Positions 6,927-7,889 of a stretch of DNA of 7,889 bases are shown piece after piece. Position numbers and translations under genes: made by a program. The stretch lies in the NCBI GenBank assembly GCA_020430865.1, contig JAGQIY010000446.1:1-7889 (forward strand), given 5' to 3'. The notes under the pieces are model-generated. The model did no database searches. It was not told the origin of the DNA and saw only the letters and a program-made list of their open reading frames with translations. The stretch comes from Myxococcales bacterium (lineage in GTDB: Bacteria > Myxococcota > Polyangia > Polyangiales > Polyangiaceae). Within the stretch, counting starts at the first letter, position 1. Each line of letters opens with the position of its first letter.

Positions 6927-7047
6927 GTGCTGAAGGGAGCGCGTGCTGAAGGGAGCGCGTGCTGAAGGGAGCGCGTGCTGAAGGGAGCCCGTGCTGATTG
7001 GTTCTGCGCTGAAGGGGGCCCGTGCTGATTGGTTCTGCGCTGAAGGG
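6927..7047. repeat. 16-bp tandem array with an inserted 15-bp variant unit
   Basis: Three exact copies of GTGCTGAAGGGAGCGC (6927-6942, 6943-6958, 6959-6974) are followed by one copy with a single change (GTGCTGAAGGGAGCCC, 6975-6990). The pattern then becomes a 31-bp compound unit: 15 bp GTGCTGATTGGTTCT plus 16 bp GCGCTGAAGGGGGCCC (6991-7021). This is repeated once more from 7022 and decays after GCGCTGAAGGG (7037-7047). The shared core is GCTGAAGGG. It lies outside any credible gene, about 190 bp upstream of the dehydrogenase start. It behaves like a minisatellite, probably grown by slippage. Confidence 0.9.
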
Positions 7048-7061
7048 CTGCAGGCTCCGCA

Positions 7062-7075
7062 CGACAGTGCTGTCG
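7062..7075. promoter_or_regulatory. 14-bp perfect dyad, candidate operator
   Basis: CGACAG-TG-CTGTCG is a perfect 6-bp inverted repeat with a 2-bp spacer, about 165 bp upstream of the dehydrogenase ATG and 63 bp upstream of the candidate -35 box. Short dyads like this are typical of dimeric repressor or activator sites, but I do not recognise the regulator. Confidence 0.3.
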
Positions 7076-7137
7076 GTGGAAGGCGACGCTGTTGGCAGAA
7101 GGCGACAGCGAGAGGGGATCCTTCCCGGTGGTCGTTG

Positions 7138-7167
7138 TGGACACACCTGCGCAGCACCGCCTACGCT
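7138..7167 (+). promoter_or_regulatory. candidate promoter of the class III alcohol dehydrogenase
   Basis: TGGACA (7138-7143) resembles a -35 box. After an 18-nt spacer TACGCT (7162-7167) is a weak -10, keeping T1, A2 and T6. The leader to the ATG at 7240 would be about 65 nt. The match is modest, as often in high-GC genomes. Confidence 0.3.
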
Positions 7168-7194
7168 TTTCTGCCTAGCCGTTCCAAGCTCTGA

Positions 7195-7889
<695 letters not shown>

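Noticed and set aside
6927..7047. CRISPR-like array
   Set aside because: Units are 15-16 bp and directly adjacent without unique spacers, and no cas genes are visible.
7062..7075. LexA (SOS) box
   Set aside because: Known LexA sites read CTGT-N8-ACAG; here the half-sites are in the opposite order (ACAG-N2-CTGT), so the match is not to that motif.

Overview
The window is high-GC bacterial DNA, most likely from a myxobacterium (phylum Myxococcota, probably a Polyangiaceae-like lineage). The strongest clue is the C-terminus of the protein at 1242-4550: a Gly/Cys motif (GGGCGC), a short hydrophobic segment and a terminal Arg/Lys cluster. This is the MYXO-CTERM surface-sorting signal. Long Gly/Ser/Asn linkers and OmpA proteins with thrombospondin type 3 repeats fit the same group.

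Layout. (1) 1-1161 (+) is the 3' part of a PQQ-like beta-propeller protein that runs in from the left edge. (2) An 80-bp convergent gap holds a hairpin (1190-1222) that can end transcription from both sides. (3) 6289-1242 (-) is a two-gene operon: an outer-membrane protein with a probable beta-barrel, four 34-residue TSP3 repeats and an OmpA peptidoglycan-binding domain, followed by an 1102-residue calcium-repeat surface protein. Stop and start overlap as TGATG, and a strong Shine-Dalgarno lies inside the end of the first gene. (4) 6290-7239 is a 950-bp divergent intergenic region without a credible gene. It holds a candidate minus-strand promoter (6569-6597), a cluster of hairpins placed to form the 5' end of the operon mRNA (6482-6547), a 16-bp tandem array (6927-7047), a 14-bp perfect dyad (7062-7075) and a candidate plus-strand promoter (7138-7167). 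(5) 7240-7889 (+) is the 5' part of a class III alcohol dehydrogenase (glutathione-dependent formaldehyde dehydrogenase), cut by the right edge.

How the genes may work together. The two operon products look like a cell-surface pair: a periplasm-anchored outer-membrane protein and a long, Ca2+-stiffened, disulfide-containing exported protein with a C-terminal surface anchor. The organisation recalls the TraA/TraB outer-membrane-exchange pair of Myxococcus (a MYXO-CTERM adhesin plus an OmpA-domain partner), but the N-terminal domains differ, so this is an analogy and not an assignment. The flanking propeller and dehydrogenase genes show no evident functional link to the operon.
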